DNA from: Chrysomallon squamiferum
Lineage: Eukaryota; Mollusca; Gastropoda; Neomphalida; Peltospiridae
DNA length: 62,000 nucleotides
Assembly (NCBI GenBank): GCA_012295275.1
Contig: CM022676.1
Coordinates: forward strand, 12,225,660-12,287,659
Direction of reading: 5' to 3'
Each line of letters opens with the position of its first letter. Positions within the stretch are counted from its first letter, which is position 1. The position numbers were made by a program, and so were the translations under genes. This document shows, in pieces, positions 23,155-44,993 of this stretch. The notes below the pieces were generated by a model, which worked only from the letters and a program-made list of their open reading frames with translations, was not told the DNA's origin and did not search any database.

Positions 23155-25577
23155 ATGGATTCGCTATTTGGGAAGGATATTCTTCTGTTAATTCTGCTTG
23201 CTTTTCTCTTCAGCCATATTTGTTTAGGTCAGTAAATTCACGTTTTTCAGTCTGTAGTTTCAACATTGTTCAGAAATGGCTTACCATTCTACATCTTGTT
23301 GATTCCATATTTATTAATTTTTCTTCCTCGTCATTTTGTTAGGCTATTTAAGTAACTATTATTTTATAAGATTGTATATATATCTTTAAATTTTATATTT
23401 TTATTCAATTATAAACGGAAGAATTGTAAATAAAAACATCAACCCAAATTACTATATTTTTTACTGTTGCTGTTATTAATCGTTATTTTTACATAATTTT
23501 GATAGTTATCGACCTACTTTCTTTAACCTTCCTACTCTTATGTATTTTTTAAAATTAAATTTAAATGGCCACTTCTGATTATTTAGCAGCCGTTAACCTG
23601 GTCCTTTCCGGTTCGTCTGTCCATGCAGTACGTCACAGGGTATTTGTTTTCACCTGTACGGTCAACGGCTCGGCTAACCTTAAGGACAAGATAGGTCTTT
23701 ACATGGGCGACTATCGACTCAGTTTATTTATGCAGCGTCAAGGCAACTGCGTCGTATCTAAGCACATCTCATCAAATTTCAACGCTGCCTGCGGTGACGG
23801 GACCAACAGCAGAGACGCCGACGTTAGAAGCTACTATCTTACTGTTAATAATTACAGTGAATACGGGGACGTCGACTACGTGTGTAAAACAAAATTAAGT
23901 AATGATAAAAGTAACACACTTACCGTGAAAACTAGTCGTAAGTGACATTACTACAAATACTACTAAATTAATCATTATTATTGTTGTTGTTGTTGTTACT
24001 GTCATTATTAGTGTTATTGGTATTACCATTATAATTATTACTGTCATTATTTTTGCCATTAGACATAATCATTATTATTATTTTATTTATTTATTTTTGA
24101 AATCATTTTGACATTGGTTAGGGTTGGGGTATATTATCTTCTTACACTTCATTCATTTTGCTTTCAATGTTGTTTTTTTGATATGTATTTGTTTTTTCAG
24201 TAGCTGTTATAGAAATACACGGTCTGTCGAGTCATGCATCACTGGACGAGATGTATGTATTTACCTGTATTGTTAGAAATGCTGTCGACCTTCAGGAGGT
24301 AATCAGCATTTACAGAGAATCTCCTGTTCCAACCAGAATTGTTTCACTTGAGCAGAATATGACGGACTGCAAGGACAAAGACACAACTGAAGGATACACG
24401 ATGTACTGTCTGAGTGAGACAAAACAGTCAACATCGGCTACAAAGTCGTACATTGTTATCATCAACCAACTCGCAGTGGAAGATTTTTCAAACTGGACTT
24501 GTCATTTAGAGCTGACTGATGTGACTAGTGAATCTCTTCTACTCAACAGACGTAAGTATTTATCACATAAATCAATCAATAAAAAAGTAAATAAATAAAT
24601 AAGTAAATTAAATAAAATAAAATAAATAAACAAATAAGTCAAAAAATCATTGTTACTGTTATTATTATACATTTTTTTTTTATTGTTTTAATTTCATGCT
24701 TATTGAGGAATACATTAAAATATCTTCTTCACTCTTATAGGAAATAAAACTTTACTAATTACATAGAGAAAAACAATTAAACTGTCACCAGTTTTTCACA
24801 TTTTATTTCCTGAAGGTTATACAGTAGCTGGATCATCAAAAATGTCTTTGTCTTGGATTTTGTTATTAAGTAAGATATTTTATCAAACATTTTTACATAT
24901 CATTTACTATTAAATTACTTTATATATACATATGTATCATTTACTATTAAATTACTTTATCTACACATACATATCATTTACTATTAAATTACTTTATCTA
25001 CACATACATATCATTTACTATTAAATTACTTTATATACACATACATATCATTTACTATTAAATTACTTTATATACACATATGTATCATTTACTATTAAAT
25101 TACTTTATCTACACATACATATCATTTACTATTAAATTACTTTATCTACACATACATATCATTTACTATTAAATTACTTTATATACACATACATATCATT
25201 TACTATTAAATTACTTCATATATACTTACATATAAATTACTTTATATATACTTACACATCAAACTAAATCATTTACTTTTGTTTTTGTTCATTGTTCTCT
25301 CGTTATTATTTTCTGTATATCTACATAATGATGATGATATTAATTTCTTATTGTTGGATTTAAATCAAACAGTAATTAGCTGCATTAATTTTGAATTTCA
25401 TTTTCCCACTTACTATACTGTCCTCCAAAACTATTTGTGTTATTGTTGTTGTTATTTTATTACCCGGTTTTATTAAATAATTTTTATTGTTGCAAATGTT
25501 CTGTTGCCAGTCATATTTGTCTTATCTTTCCAGATTTAATGCTGTCGTCAACAACGTTTCTTGAATACTCACAGTGA
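23155..25577 (+). CDS. Gene D: two-domain Ig-like surface protein, type II
   Basis: Coding exons: 23155-23227, 23587-23937, 24201-24551, 24825-24869, 25534-25577. The total of 864 nt is in frame, 287 residues. The signal peptide begins MDSLFGKDILLLILLAFLFS. Two Ig exons of exactly 351 bp each, phase 1-1, encode domains with VFTC near the start. They end in SEYGDVDYVCK in the first and EDFSNWTCHLE in the second, the latter matching the usual ..DxGxYxC-type ending more closely than type I. Each has an extra cysteine pair between. The tail reads GSSKMSLSWILLLNLMLSS then TTFLEYSQ, hydrophobic but with a polar end, so a GPI anchor is less certain here than in genes A/E/F. The paralogue D' at 6.6-7.4 kb is decayed. 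A poly(A) signal AATAAA follows at 25829. Confidence 0.75.
24901..25260. repeat. 37-bp minisatellite in last intron of gene D
   Basis: About nine head-to-tail copies of a unit starting CATTTACTATTAAATTAC, differing mainly in TATATA versus CTACAC positions. The last copies degenerate. No coding content. Confidence 0.92.
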
Positions 25578-25828
25578 AGACTGTTATTACAGCTACAACT
25601 ACTACAACATTCCAATGTCTATTACAATATGGCTGCTCTTCCGAAATAATAATAATAATAATAGTAATAGTTGTAGTAGTAGTGGTGGTAATATGATAAA
25701 AGTTGTAGTAGTTGTAGTAATAGTAGTAATACTACTACTACTACTACTAATAGTTTATAGTAGTAATCATAGTAATAATAATGCCAGTAGAGGGGCAAAA
25801 AAAATCAAATTGGCTTCAAAACCCTATG

Positions 25829-25866
25829 AATAAAACAAGTAGAAGAAAAATTTAATAGTTTTTATT
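25829..25866. terminator. Facing poly(A) signals of gene D and NDUFS2
   Basis: AATAAA on the plus strand at 25829-25834 is about 250 bp after the gene D stop. AATAAA on the minus strand at 25861-25866 is about 285 bp after the NDUFS2 stop. With cleavage expected 10-30 bases beyond each signal, the two 3' ends should abut or overlap. Confidence 0.6.
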
Positions 25867-26148
25867 GAAAACATTTTCACCTGAATGCTTTCTTTGGAGC
25901 AGCTTATAATTTGTAAAGAATTTTCTTCCAGAAATCTTAGAAATGTCTTTGAAATAACAAAATTTTAATAATCCACACGTAGCCAGCCAGTTCAAAGTTT
26001 GGTTAATTTTACTAAGTAATTACAGTTGTTGTTAATGTCAGCATGATTTTCAAAACTGAGATTTTCTGTTGTTTTGTAAGTAGTAGAGATGTACACATCT
26101 ACTTGACTGTTTTTGTAATAAATATCTCTCACACGAGTAACACAAAAC

Positions 26149-35875
<9,727 letters not shown>

Positions 35876-36065
35876 TTTACTTCTTTCGTATTATTTCCCT
35901 CTCCAAGTTTGCTTCCATTTCGTCTCTGGTGATTTCCTCCTCATATGTGCGCCTGTCAAAGAAAAGTATAATGTTAGGTCATGCAGCATTTATTATGCTT
36001 TGTTGAGCTGTTCGTATTGAACTTCAGTTAAATGATAACATCAAACACACATCATCTGAAAGTAC

Positions 36066-36069
36066 TGAA

Positions 36070-36109
<40 letters not shown>

Positions 36110-36111
36110 TA

Positions 36112-36151
<40 letters not shown>

Positions 36152-36152
36152 T
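36066..36152. repeat. Convergent AAT/ATT microsatellite (hairpin)
   Basis: About 13 AAT units run into ATATATT and then about 14 ATT units. The two halves are reverse complements with almost no loop. Confidence 0.9.
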
Positions 36153-36529
36153 CTTTCCCTTTTATTTTCTCTGTTGCAACGGAAATAACTCTAAAATGAT
36201 GTTTAAAAAGTACTGCTTCATTAGGTTTATTAATGGATCAAAATTTTATTGCATTTCATATACGTTTTTCGAGGTCGTAGAATGTAATGTATAACTGCAC
36301 AAAAATTTGTAAATCCTAGCAACATCACCGTGCTGTTTAAAATATTATTACTTTGGGGGAAAAACATCAAAAACTGAAAAAGACGGAATTCTCGATACGT
36401 GCTAAAACATTGTAACTTTTCTGTTATTTATTTATTTGTTTATTTATTTATTTGACTTCGTTCTTCTGTTTTCTACTGATATAATTTAATACAAGTGCGT
36501 AGCTGCATTCCGTTTCTCAATATCTGTGT

Positions 36530-36550
36530 GTGTGTTTTTGTGTGTGTGTA

Positions 36551-36587
<37 letters not shown>

Positions 36588-36610
36588 ATCGTGTGTGTGT
36601 GTATGTGTGT

Positions 36611-36676
<66 letters not shown>
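36530..36676. repeat. GT microsatellite, two blocks
   Basis: Two GT blocks, each ending in the word GTGCTGTCA, so the second block looks like a local duplicate of the first. Confidence 0.9.
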
Positions 36677-36680
<4 letters not shown>

Positions 36681-36771
36681 AACTCTAATTAGCGAACTGA
36701 TTCTTACGATCCAGAAAAAACTAACCAGCCAACTAACTAATTAATTAACTAATTAACTAAATAACTAAATA

Positions 36772-36772
36772 A

Positions 36773-36832
<60 letters not shown>

Positions 36833-36851
36833 GAGAAAACATAAATAAATA

Positions 36852-36897
<46 letters not shown>
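36772..36897. repeat. Convergent AAT/ATT microsatellite pair
   Basis: About 18 AAT units, a loop of about 25 bp, then about 15 ATT units. Together they could form a long AT hairpin. Confidence 0.9.
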
Positions 36898-37135
36898 TCG
36901 AATCTGCCACTCGCGGTATAAATTATATAATTAAATTAATAAATTAAAATGACTGGATTTGATATGTTAGCGAGTCTAAATTATATTTCACGTCACATAT
37001 TCATGCAGACATAAATCATAATAACACTATTGTACTATTTACAATTTTATTAGTTGTATTTATGTATTTCAAAAAATAAAACAAAGAAAAGAAAATCCCA
37101 TCTCTGAAAGAAAATCCACAAATTAACTGGAGATG

Positions 37136-37705
37136 GTCGAAGGGGAATAACTCTATTTTACATTTGGTAACTATCTTAAATAGAGTTATTCCTAAAAAAC
37201 GCATCAACACGATGAAGCATTGTTGTTATTTATTTATTTTTATTTATTATTTGTTTTCTTGATTTTTATGATATATATATATATATATATTTCAAAGAAT
37301 TAAATTAAAATAAAACATTAACAATTCATTGTTGTGCAGATGCATTTGAAAGAGTAATGACAAGTTAATGATGTAAGGGGAATAACTCTATTTAAGATAA
37401 AACAGAAGAAGTAATCCACAGTTATTCCTCTTAGACCGTTAACGTGTTCTTTAAACCCCATCTACACAATAACGCTATTATTTATTTATTTAATAATTTA
37501 ATAAAAAAAAAAAAAAAAAAAAAATAAAACAAAGCACAATAAAACAACAACAAAATATTGTTCTGTACGTCCGTTTTATACAGTGATAACGAGTTAACGG
37601 TCAAAGGGGAATAACTCTATTTAAGTTCACACATAAGAAGTAAACCACAGTTATTCCTCTTAGACAGTTAATTTGTACTTTAAACCGCATCTACACAATA
37701 AAGTT

Positions 37706-37738
<33 letters not shown>

Positions 37739-38632
37739 TAAAAAAGAAACAAAAGTAAAATAAAATAAATCGAAACAGAATAAAACAGTAACAAAATATT
37801 GTTCTGTAGATCCATTTAATGGAGTAAAAACGACTTAACGGTCTAAGGGGAACAACTCTATTTAAGATCACGCATAAGAAGTAAAACACAGTTATTCCTC
37901 TTAGACCGTTAACTTGTACTTTAAACCGCATCTACACAATAAAGCTATTATTAATTAATTAATTTATTTATTTTATAAAAAAATAAATAAATAAAATAAA
38001 ATAAAACGAAAGAAAATAAAACAGTAACAAGATACTGTTCTGTAGGTCCATTTAATACAGTTATAATCAGTTAACGGTCTAAGGGGAATAACTCTGTTTA
38101 ACAATTGTATATAATAATTAAACCACAGTTATTCCTCTTAGACCGTTAACTTGTACTTTAAACTGTATCTGCAGAATAATGCCTTGTTCCTATAATTTAT
38201 TTATTTATTTATTTGTTTATTCATTTATTTATATATTTTATAAGAAATAGAAACAAAAATAAAATAAAATAAAACGAAACCGAATAAATCAGTAACAAGA
38301 TATTGTTCAACAGATCCGTTTAATACAGTCATAACAATTTAATGTCTAAAGGGAATAACTCTATTTAAGATAATGCGCAAGAACTAAAACAGAATTTTTT
38401 CCTCTTAGACGCATCTACGCAATAATGCTTTATTTTTGTAATTTCTTTATTTATTTGTTCATTTTATAGAAACGAATAATGGAGTTATGATAAGTTAATG
38501 GTCTAAGCGGAATAACTCTATTTAAGATACTACTTAAGAACTAAAACACGTTATTCCTCTTAGACCGTTAACTTGTGTTTGTAAATAAAATTAAAAAAAA
38601 AAAAAAAACTATTTAAGGGAAATAACTCTAAG
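37136..38632. repeat. Tandem array of hairpin-bearing ~230-bp units
   Basis: Seven units, with hairpins near 37136, 37373, 37595, 37836, 38070, 38340 and 38498, plus a single half-motif near 38612. Each typical unit has left arm GTTAACGGTCTAAGGGGAAT then AACT, about 25-30 bp of loop, and right arm AGTTATTCCTCTTAGACC then GTTAAC. The arms are about 24 bp with one mismatch. Between hairpins lie TTTA runs, A-rich sequence and a conserved ATTGTTCTGTAGATCC-like block. The first unit pairs a shifted arm (GGAATAACTCTATTTA). The loop keeps a CTATTTAAGAT segment. The core resembles a motif I recall as common in molluscs. Confidence 0.9.
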
Positions 38633-39125
38633 ATTAAAACTTTACGTCATGGAGCATACGCCTTCTACCTAATTTTTTTTTTAAAGAGAAGTATATATAT
38701 CTTTTTTTTCAATAATTTACGAAGAAAGAAAGAAAAATATACGGGTATAAATCGTAATTTTAATCTCACCCTTTGTTAGCAAGAGTTTTATTCCATAATT
38801 TGTTGTAATGTTTGTAATCAAAACAAAACTTGTTGACGGAGGCAATCTCTTTTCATTTTTAACTTTTAATGTAACATTTTGATTAGTGTTAGTTTTCTTT
38901 ATATAAAATAAATAAATAACTTTTCCAAAACTAGATAGGCACTGTCCATTAGATTTCATTTTACTTGTTTCGAAATGTTTCTGAGTCTATAAATCTGTTT
39001 GGTCTCTATCTCTAAACACAATAATGGTATTGAATGAATTTTATTATTTAAATGTTTAAAAATCTATTTCAGATTGTATTTGTTTAAAATTTGTTTTTCA
39101 GATTAGGTATTTTTTCTTGGCTCAG

Positions 39126-39942
39126 ATGTATCAAATTGCTATGGATTTACAACTGAAATGTTTCTTCATCCTTGCTATAGTAATCATATTACTGACCAAG
39201 ACTGAAGGTAAGATATGAATAATACTACTACTACTACTAATATTAATAATAATGTTCTTAAGCAGGGTAAATTGTACAAATAATAACAATTTTATAAACT
39301 GTACATATATTGTGAACAATATACATTATACATGAATTTTATTAATTATACAATTATTGTTTAACATGAATTTCATAAACTGTACAAATAATGTGAACAC
39401 TATAATTATACATAAATTTTATAAACTCTACAGATAATCTGTAAAATATAATTTATACACATATTTGATTAAAAGTACATATAACGTGAACAGTATAAAT
39501 TATACATGAATTTATATTAATTGTACAAATAGTGTGAACAGTATAAACTATATATGGATTCCAGTGCTAACAGAAAATGTTTCATGATGTATAAAAGAAT
39601 TCAGTTTGTTTTTAAACAGGTCAGACAGCATTCTTGATGATTACGGGCCCAGCTACAGTACCTCACCTGTGAACTTCACCTGTGGGCATGTCGGTGGTCA
39701 ACTAGAAGACCATGTTGTTATAAATCGTCCTGATAGACACACAGTTATCGAATGTGACAATTCATCTGATTTCACCAAGTGTATAATTTTGATTTCTGGC
39801 TATTTACCTGTTGCATCGACTCCTAGCACATACACAATTAGTATCAACAGATTCAGAAAGGAGACTGACAGTGGGATGTGGGAATGTGGAGACATGGATC
39901 CTAGGTCAGTTCGAGGCACAGTATATGTAGAGGGAAAATTAG
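39126..39942 (+). pseudogene. Gene G: single-Ig type III gene, frameshifted
   Basis: The signal exon 39126-39207 encodes a hydrophobic leader (MDLQLKCFFILAIVIILLTK from the second Met) and ends in phase 1 before GTAAGA. The Ig exon 39620-39942 has normal splice sites but is 323 nt, not a multiple of three. The spliced frame reads GQTAFLMITGPATV and then stops at TGA 39670-39672. The frame one base away continues PVNFTCGHVGG through DSGMWECGDMDP to the donor and matches genes C and H (four cysteines, EGTW.C-type ending). So a single base has been lost in the first 50 nt, either by mutation or in the assembly. A possible terminal exon at 40966-41030 begins VSSLLVELANKS in the right phase, but its tail is not clearly hydrophobic. 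Confidence 0.65.
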
Positions 39943-40633
39943 GTAACATATCTTTTGTCATTTACATAGATCACAAAAATGTGAGAAAAAAACAACTTTA
40001 AAAAACAAAATCTTTACTTCACAGAAGTAATCAAATCTATTGGACAGAGTTTTGTTTTTATATATCATTATTAGTTGTTACTCATGTGAACAGTTGCACA
40101 TGCAAGAATTATTATTAGAGCATGATGTTTTTGTTCTTTTTTTTGTTCTTTTTTCAAATTTTAATAGAGACACTCCTTACTTAAGAATGGAATTTGGTTC
40201 CTATCACTAGGTCACTGAGTGAACTGCTGTGTAAGCAAGATGTCACCCCATAGTGACATTTCAAACATACTGTTAGCCATCTTTTCAGAATTATTTTAAT
40301 GTGACTGGTCATATCTGCACCATCGTTCAACAGATATAGGTGATCAAGTGAGGAGTGTCTGTATAAAAATAAAGAACAAATCATTTCTTGTTGACAGTAT
40401 GCAAGCAGTTATCTTCCAGTGATAACAATAACAAAAATTAAAAATGTAAATATTCCACTGGAAACACATCTATTACTGTGATTACTATGTTGTCAAAATT
40501 CTGACATGCAGAGTCATTGAAAACAAATCTGTAATACAATTATACCATAATAACTAGGTTTAAATATGATATTTTAATTTCTTATTTAATTTTATTTAAT
40601 TTTTTTATTTTATTTTTTAAAATTATTTGATTA

Positions 40634-40681
<48 letters not shown>

Positions 40682-41089
40682 TTATTAAGAAATTTTATTA
40701 TTTTTTTCTCTTTAAAACCATGTATTATTATCTTGTAAAAATTTTATGTTTTCTTTTTCATTAAAATCATGTATTATCATCTTGTAAGATTTTTTTTTCC
40801 TTTAAAACCATGTATTATCATCTGTAAGAATTTTTATTTGTTTTTCTTTAAATTTTGTTTAAAAAAAAAACAAAAAAAAACATCCCAACAAAACTAACCG
40901 TGTGCCAGTGAACTGTTCTGTGCTAACAACACACTTTACCTGGTTTTTATATTTCTCCCTTTCAGTGTCATCACTCCTTGTAGAATTAGCTAATAAAAGT
41001 CTCAGTAATGAAAACACTTTTCTTCTCTGATGTAAACTCTCTTTTGATTTGTATGCTGAAACTCAGATAGTACTGGTCTTGTTGTGTGT

Positions 41090-41152
<63 letters not shown>

Positions 41153-43950
41153 TTGCACCTTTGGCAGATAACAGTAAAATATTTAAAAAATCAAGTTATA
41201 TTATGATTGTTGTAATACTGAAAAATAATCTGTTAATATTTCAGATTTTTATTGTTTTAAAGTCTGAAATAGCTTTAACATTTCTGACTAATCTGAAGAA
41301 TGTTCTAAATACATTAAAGTAGTATACTAATTGAACTCATTTACAAAAAAAACAAGACCCCCCCCTCAAAACTATATAAGTAATTCTCTGTCACAGAACA
41401 AGTAATTGTGTGAACATTTTTTGGTATTTTTCAGATTCCAGTTCTCCATAGTTGTTATCTGTCAGTGCTTTACAGTTTGATGTAGAAGACACAACACAGT
41501 CAATGAACAACAAAACAAAATGTTTTACTTTGGAACTCATAGTTGTTGTACAGTTATAAAATCACTGCCTAAGACTATGTTAATATTTCCAGTATTGCTG
41601 CTGGTTTCTTTTGATGTTACATCACAAACTGTTGTTGTCTGTGTTTTGTAGTAAATCTTCAGTAAACTACTTAAGTGCAATAACACAAGGAAACATGGAC
41701 CATTTTACTTTTTCTTATCACAAAGAATTTTGAAGATTTAGTTTTTACAAACTACATTCTTAATAAGTATTCATCTTAAGGCCTGTATTCTGAAAGTGAC
41801 GTATGGACACTAAATTAAATGAATTCTTAAATTATATTGGGTTATTATTATTGTTGTTGTTAAGACTTATATAGTCAGCCTACATTAGGATACTGTGACC
41901 GAGTTTAGTATACATTTCCTTCCTCTAAGCTGATGAAATTCTCGAGTTTTGTGAAATATTCAATTACTTTAACACAGGATGCTTCTGTCCTCATCTTTGA
42001 AATATTCTGGCCAAATAACATGCGCATGGTGACCATATTATCTTAAGAGTGAATAAGTTCAGTAGTTTGACTGACAGTTTCCTGGTTTTGGCCTGAGAGC
42101 AGAGGAGATACTGTACTTGCAGATATTGCTGGTGAGAGTTCTAGTGAAATAGGACATGAGAATTTTAAAAAATGGTTCACTTTTTAACAGTTAAACAAAT
42201 TTGAAGTGTGTACTGTTAACCCTCGATTTAAAGGACTACTATGAAGTACCAGTCCACAAAATACAAAAGTCTGGGAAATCGCAGTGTCATCTCTAAGCCT
42301 AAAATTTTACCGAAACATTGAACAAGAACAATGTTTTGAAATGTCGTACTAGTATATGAATAAAATATATAGACTAGCTTTGGTGAAGTTTGTTAGGTTG
42401 GGACGGCTGCAGGTGCAGTTGTAAAATTTACTCTTACCTTGATGGAAAGTGAGTTGAGAGAGGGTTGATTTTCATAGAGGTCAGGTTGGGAAATGGTGAT
42501 AATTCAAATTATGTGAAAACAAGCATCCACAGTGTTTGAATATTTGATTTCTATGTAACATGAAGCTGTTTTGGAATCATTCAGCCACCTACAGGTCATT
42601 TTACTTCATTTTTTGTTATCAAGTCTGTAGAGACATCTCTTGATGTCTTTTGAGTCTGATATATATATATATATCATTAAAGATGAATTTAATGATATTC
42701 AGTGGTAACTGTAATGAAACTAAGTTTGCACATGCTGGTTTTGGTTACAGTTACCTCATATTCATTGTACAGCTATTTTGATATTTTGTTCAAATAATGA
42801 CATGCCAGTTTATGAATATCAAAATTGTTTTATTTTCAAAAATTAAATTCAACCATCTCACTGTTAACCATGCTTTTGTTATTATTAGAAAATGTATCAG
42901 TATTTATGTCTATATAGATGTAGATATAGGTATACATACATACCTACCTACATACATACATACATACATACATACACTCATACACACACACACACACACA
43001 CACATATATAGATAGAGATATAGATATAACATTCTCTTCTTTCTTTTTGCTTATGCTTAGATTAATATTGACTTGTGTCATTTCAATTTCAATTTAGTTT
43101 AGTTTAATTTTATTTTTTAATGTTACCGATATTATTCTTATTATTCTTCTTCTTATTATCATTACTATCATCTAACTTTATAGTCCCATTACTGTTTAAA
43201 CTTAATTATTTTTGTCATGATTGTATGTCAGTTTTGTTAAATGTTATGTACTTCTTTGTTATTCATATTAAAAGTTTTCATTTTTACCATCCCTGTTTTC
43301 TGTTATTTGTCTTTACTAAGAAAAGTAAGACTATTTAATAAATAAATAAATAGCACAGTAAGAATATGTTGAAATTAGGGAATATGCATCCAAGTATTAA
43401 TGAGGCAGTAGAAAGAAAGGGGAATTCTCACATGACTGTGAGGGGTACCATAAATGAAGATTCCAATTTACTTCCACAGTTGACTTCTGCTGAAAAAGAT
43501 GTTTCATACATTTATTTTAATTTTAAATGTTTCTTTAGTTACTAATTTTTATTTTGTTTAACTATTGAGTCTAAGTATGTTTTGTCATTTGTCTCTTGTA
43601 AACTGTTTCATTATTTTCACTGCCATCCACAAAGATCCACCGAATTTACCGTTCTAACATGTGCAGTAAATTCTAGGCACAGTTAGATTGTTTGGCACCA
43701 AGGAAAATATCAATTTCAAAATTTATAAGTAAAAAAAAAAAAAAAACCCACACTACTTGATACTATTTTATTTGCAAATTTAAGATTGTTTGGCACCAAG
43801 GAAAATATCAATTTCAAAATTTATAAGAAAAAAAACAAAAAAAACAACAACACTACTTGATACTATTTTATTTGCAAATTTAAGACAAGAATAAACAAAC
43901 ATAAAGATAGACCCTCAATAAAATTATTTATTTTTCAAAACTGTTGTTCA
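39943..43950. other. Non-genic stretch between gene G and the GC island
   Basis: Apart from the possible gene G terminal exon near 40966-41030, I see no supportable exon. Contents: ATT run 40640-40680, three related AAACCATGTATTATYATC segments near 40710-40830, GT array 41085-41150, TACA/CA array near 42935-43005 and a 98-bp tandem duplication near 43685-43884. Confidence 0.55.
43685..43884. repeat. Two-copy 98-bp tandem duplication
   Basis: AGATTGTTTGGCACCAAGG at 43685 is repeated from 43783, with the same downstream CACTACTTGATACTATTT. The copies differ mainly in an internal A-rich tract. Confidence 0.9.
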
Positions 43951-43954
43951 TTAG

Positions 43955-44230
43955 GAGAGTTACGCCCCTTGAAATCAGCGCCCTGGTCGGCTGCTGGTTT
44001 GCCTATATAGCAGCGCCGGCCCTGCCCATTGTCCGAACGGACCAGCAGACCGTACCCCGCCGTCTAGCGGGGCAGGGTGTGTAACCAAGGCAACCCGACG
44101 TTGGATTCATTCTGACTCGTCGTATCGACAGAAGCGAACTGGATACAAATTCGATTCGCGTTTGGCATTAGATAACCCAGACACATTTCCAGAAACTCTG
44201 TTTGGTTAACCACGCGCTTAGTGCTGATTA
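43955..44230. promoter_or_regulatory. GC-rich island with TATA box, candidate gene C promoter
   Basis: A sharp rise in G+C in otherwise very A+T-rich DNA. It opens with GAGTTACGCCCCTT, the complement of an AAGGGGCGTAACTC motif like the array upstream of NDUFS2. It then has CCTATATAGCAGCGCC, a good TATA box. About 20-90 bp downstream are nested inverted repeats: GTCCG/CGGAC, CCCCGC/GCGGGG and an outer CCCTG/CAGGG. It lies 1.2-1.4 kb upstream of the gene C coding start, which has an acceptor just before it, so this may be its promoter and first exon. The C2 duplication does not include it. A transposable-element origin is equally possible. Confidence 0.45.
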
Positions 44231-44404
44231 GTGCAACTGAAGGATGTCACCAACTTCGTTAACTTTGTCATTTCTTTGAACAGTAGTGTCTTTTCAGTAA
44301 TACGGTCACTAAATACGTAAATGAAATTTTGCCTGTTCTTTTACTGATTTAATGATACTTCATTTAACATATATATTTAGGCTTTTTGCCTTTCGATCCA
44401 TCTA

Positions 44405-44407
<3 letters not shown>

Positions 44408-44453
<46 letters not shown>
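44408..44453. repeat. GT microsatellite
   Basis: Pure GT run; a short CA run follows at 44641-44665. Confidence 0.9.
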
Positions 44454-44454
<1 letters not shown>

Positions 44455-44931
44455 GAGTATTATATCGAGGTGAAAACGATATTTCTGGAGATGATTAAAA
44501 ATATAGAAATTTATTTTGTCACGATATCCTGTCACTATCTGTCTATATCTATATGCTTGTATATTTCTGTCTATGCTTGTTTATTATAGATATCCAGTGA
44601 TTTCTGTTATTATATCTACTTGAGTGGTTCAAGTCATTCTCACACACACACACACACACACACACTGAATAATTAAAAAGCAAATATCTGTGAATTAAAA
44701 ATTAAATGCTGAAATTCTAAGTATGATATTTCTAAAGAGGAAAATACTAAAAATTAAAAATTAAAAATAAACTAATTAAAAGAAAATGTAATTCAAAGAC
44801 GCGATGTAAATTTATAAACAACACGTATATCTAAATGAAAAAATTAATATCTGTAACCGATAAAATTAGAGCTAATAAATTATTTGATAATTTATAAGAA
44901 TTAAAAAGTATAAGGAACAACAAGAACAACA

Positions 44932-44932
44932 C

Positions 44933-44993
<61 letters not shown>

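Larger units (their letters stand above)
35876..39100. other. Intergenic region upstream of NDUFS2
   Basis: No coding exon is supported. It should contain the NDUFS2 promoter just above 35875. No TATA box is evident, and the start codon context is AAAATGG. Beyond that the stretch is dominated by convergent AAT/ATT tracts, GT tracts and a hairpin array, listed separately. Isolated copies of a GGAAATAACTCTAA-like motif occur near 36180 and 38620. Confidence 0.6.

Noticed and set aside
1500-25577. Assignment of the Ig genes to the FREP family of mollusc immune lectins
   Set aside because: No fibrinogen-like domain or coding exon for one is visible, and the genes end in short hydrophobic tails.
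43955-44230. A tRNA gene or tRNA-derived SINE head in the GC-rich island
   Set aside because: A B-box-like TTCGATTC near 44149 and an A-box-like TAGCGGGGC are present but too far apart, and no cloverleaf with an acceptor stem could be built by eye.
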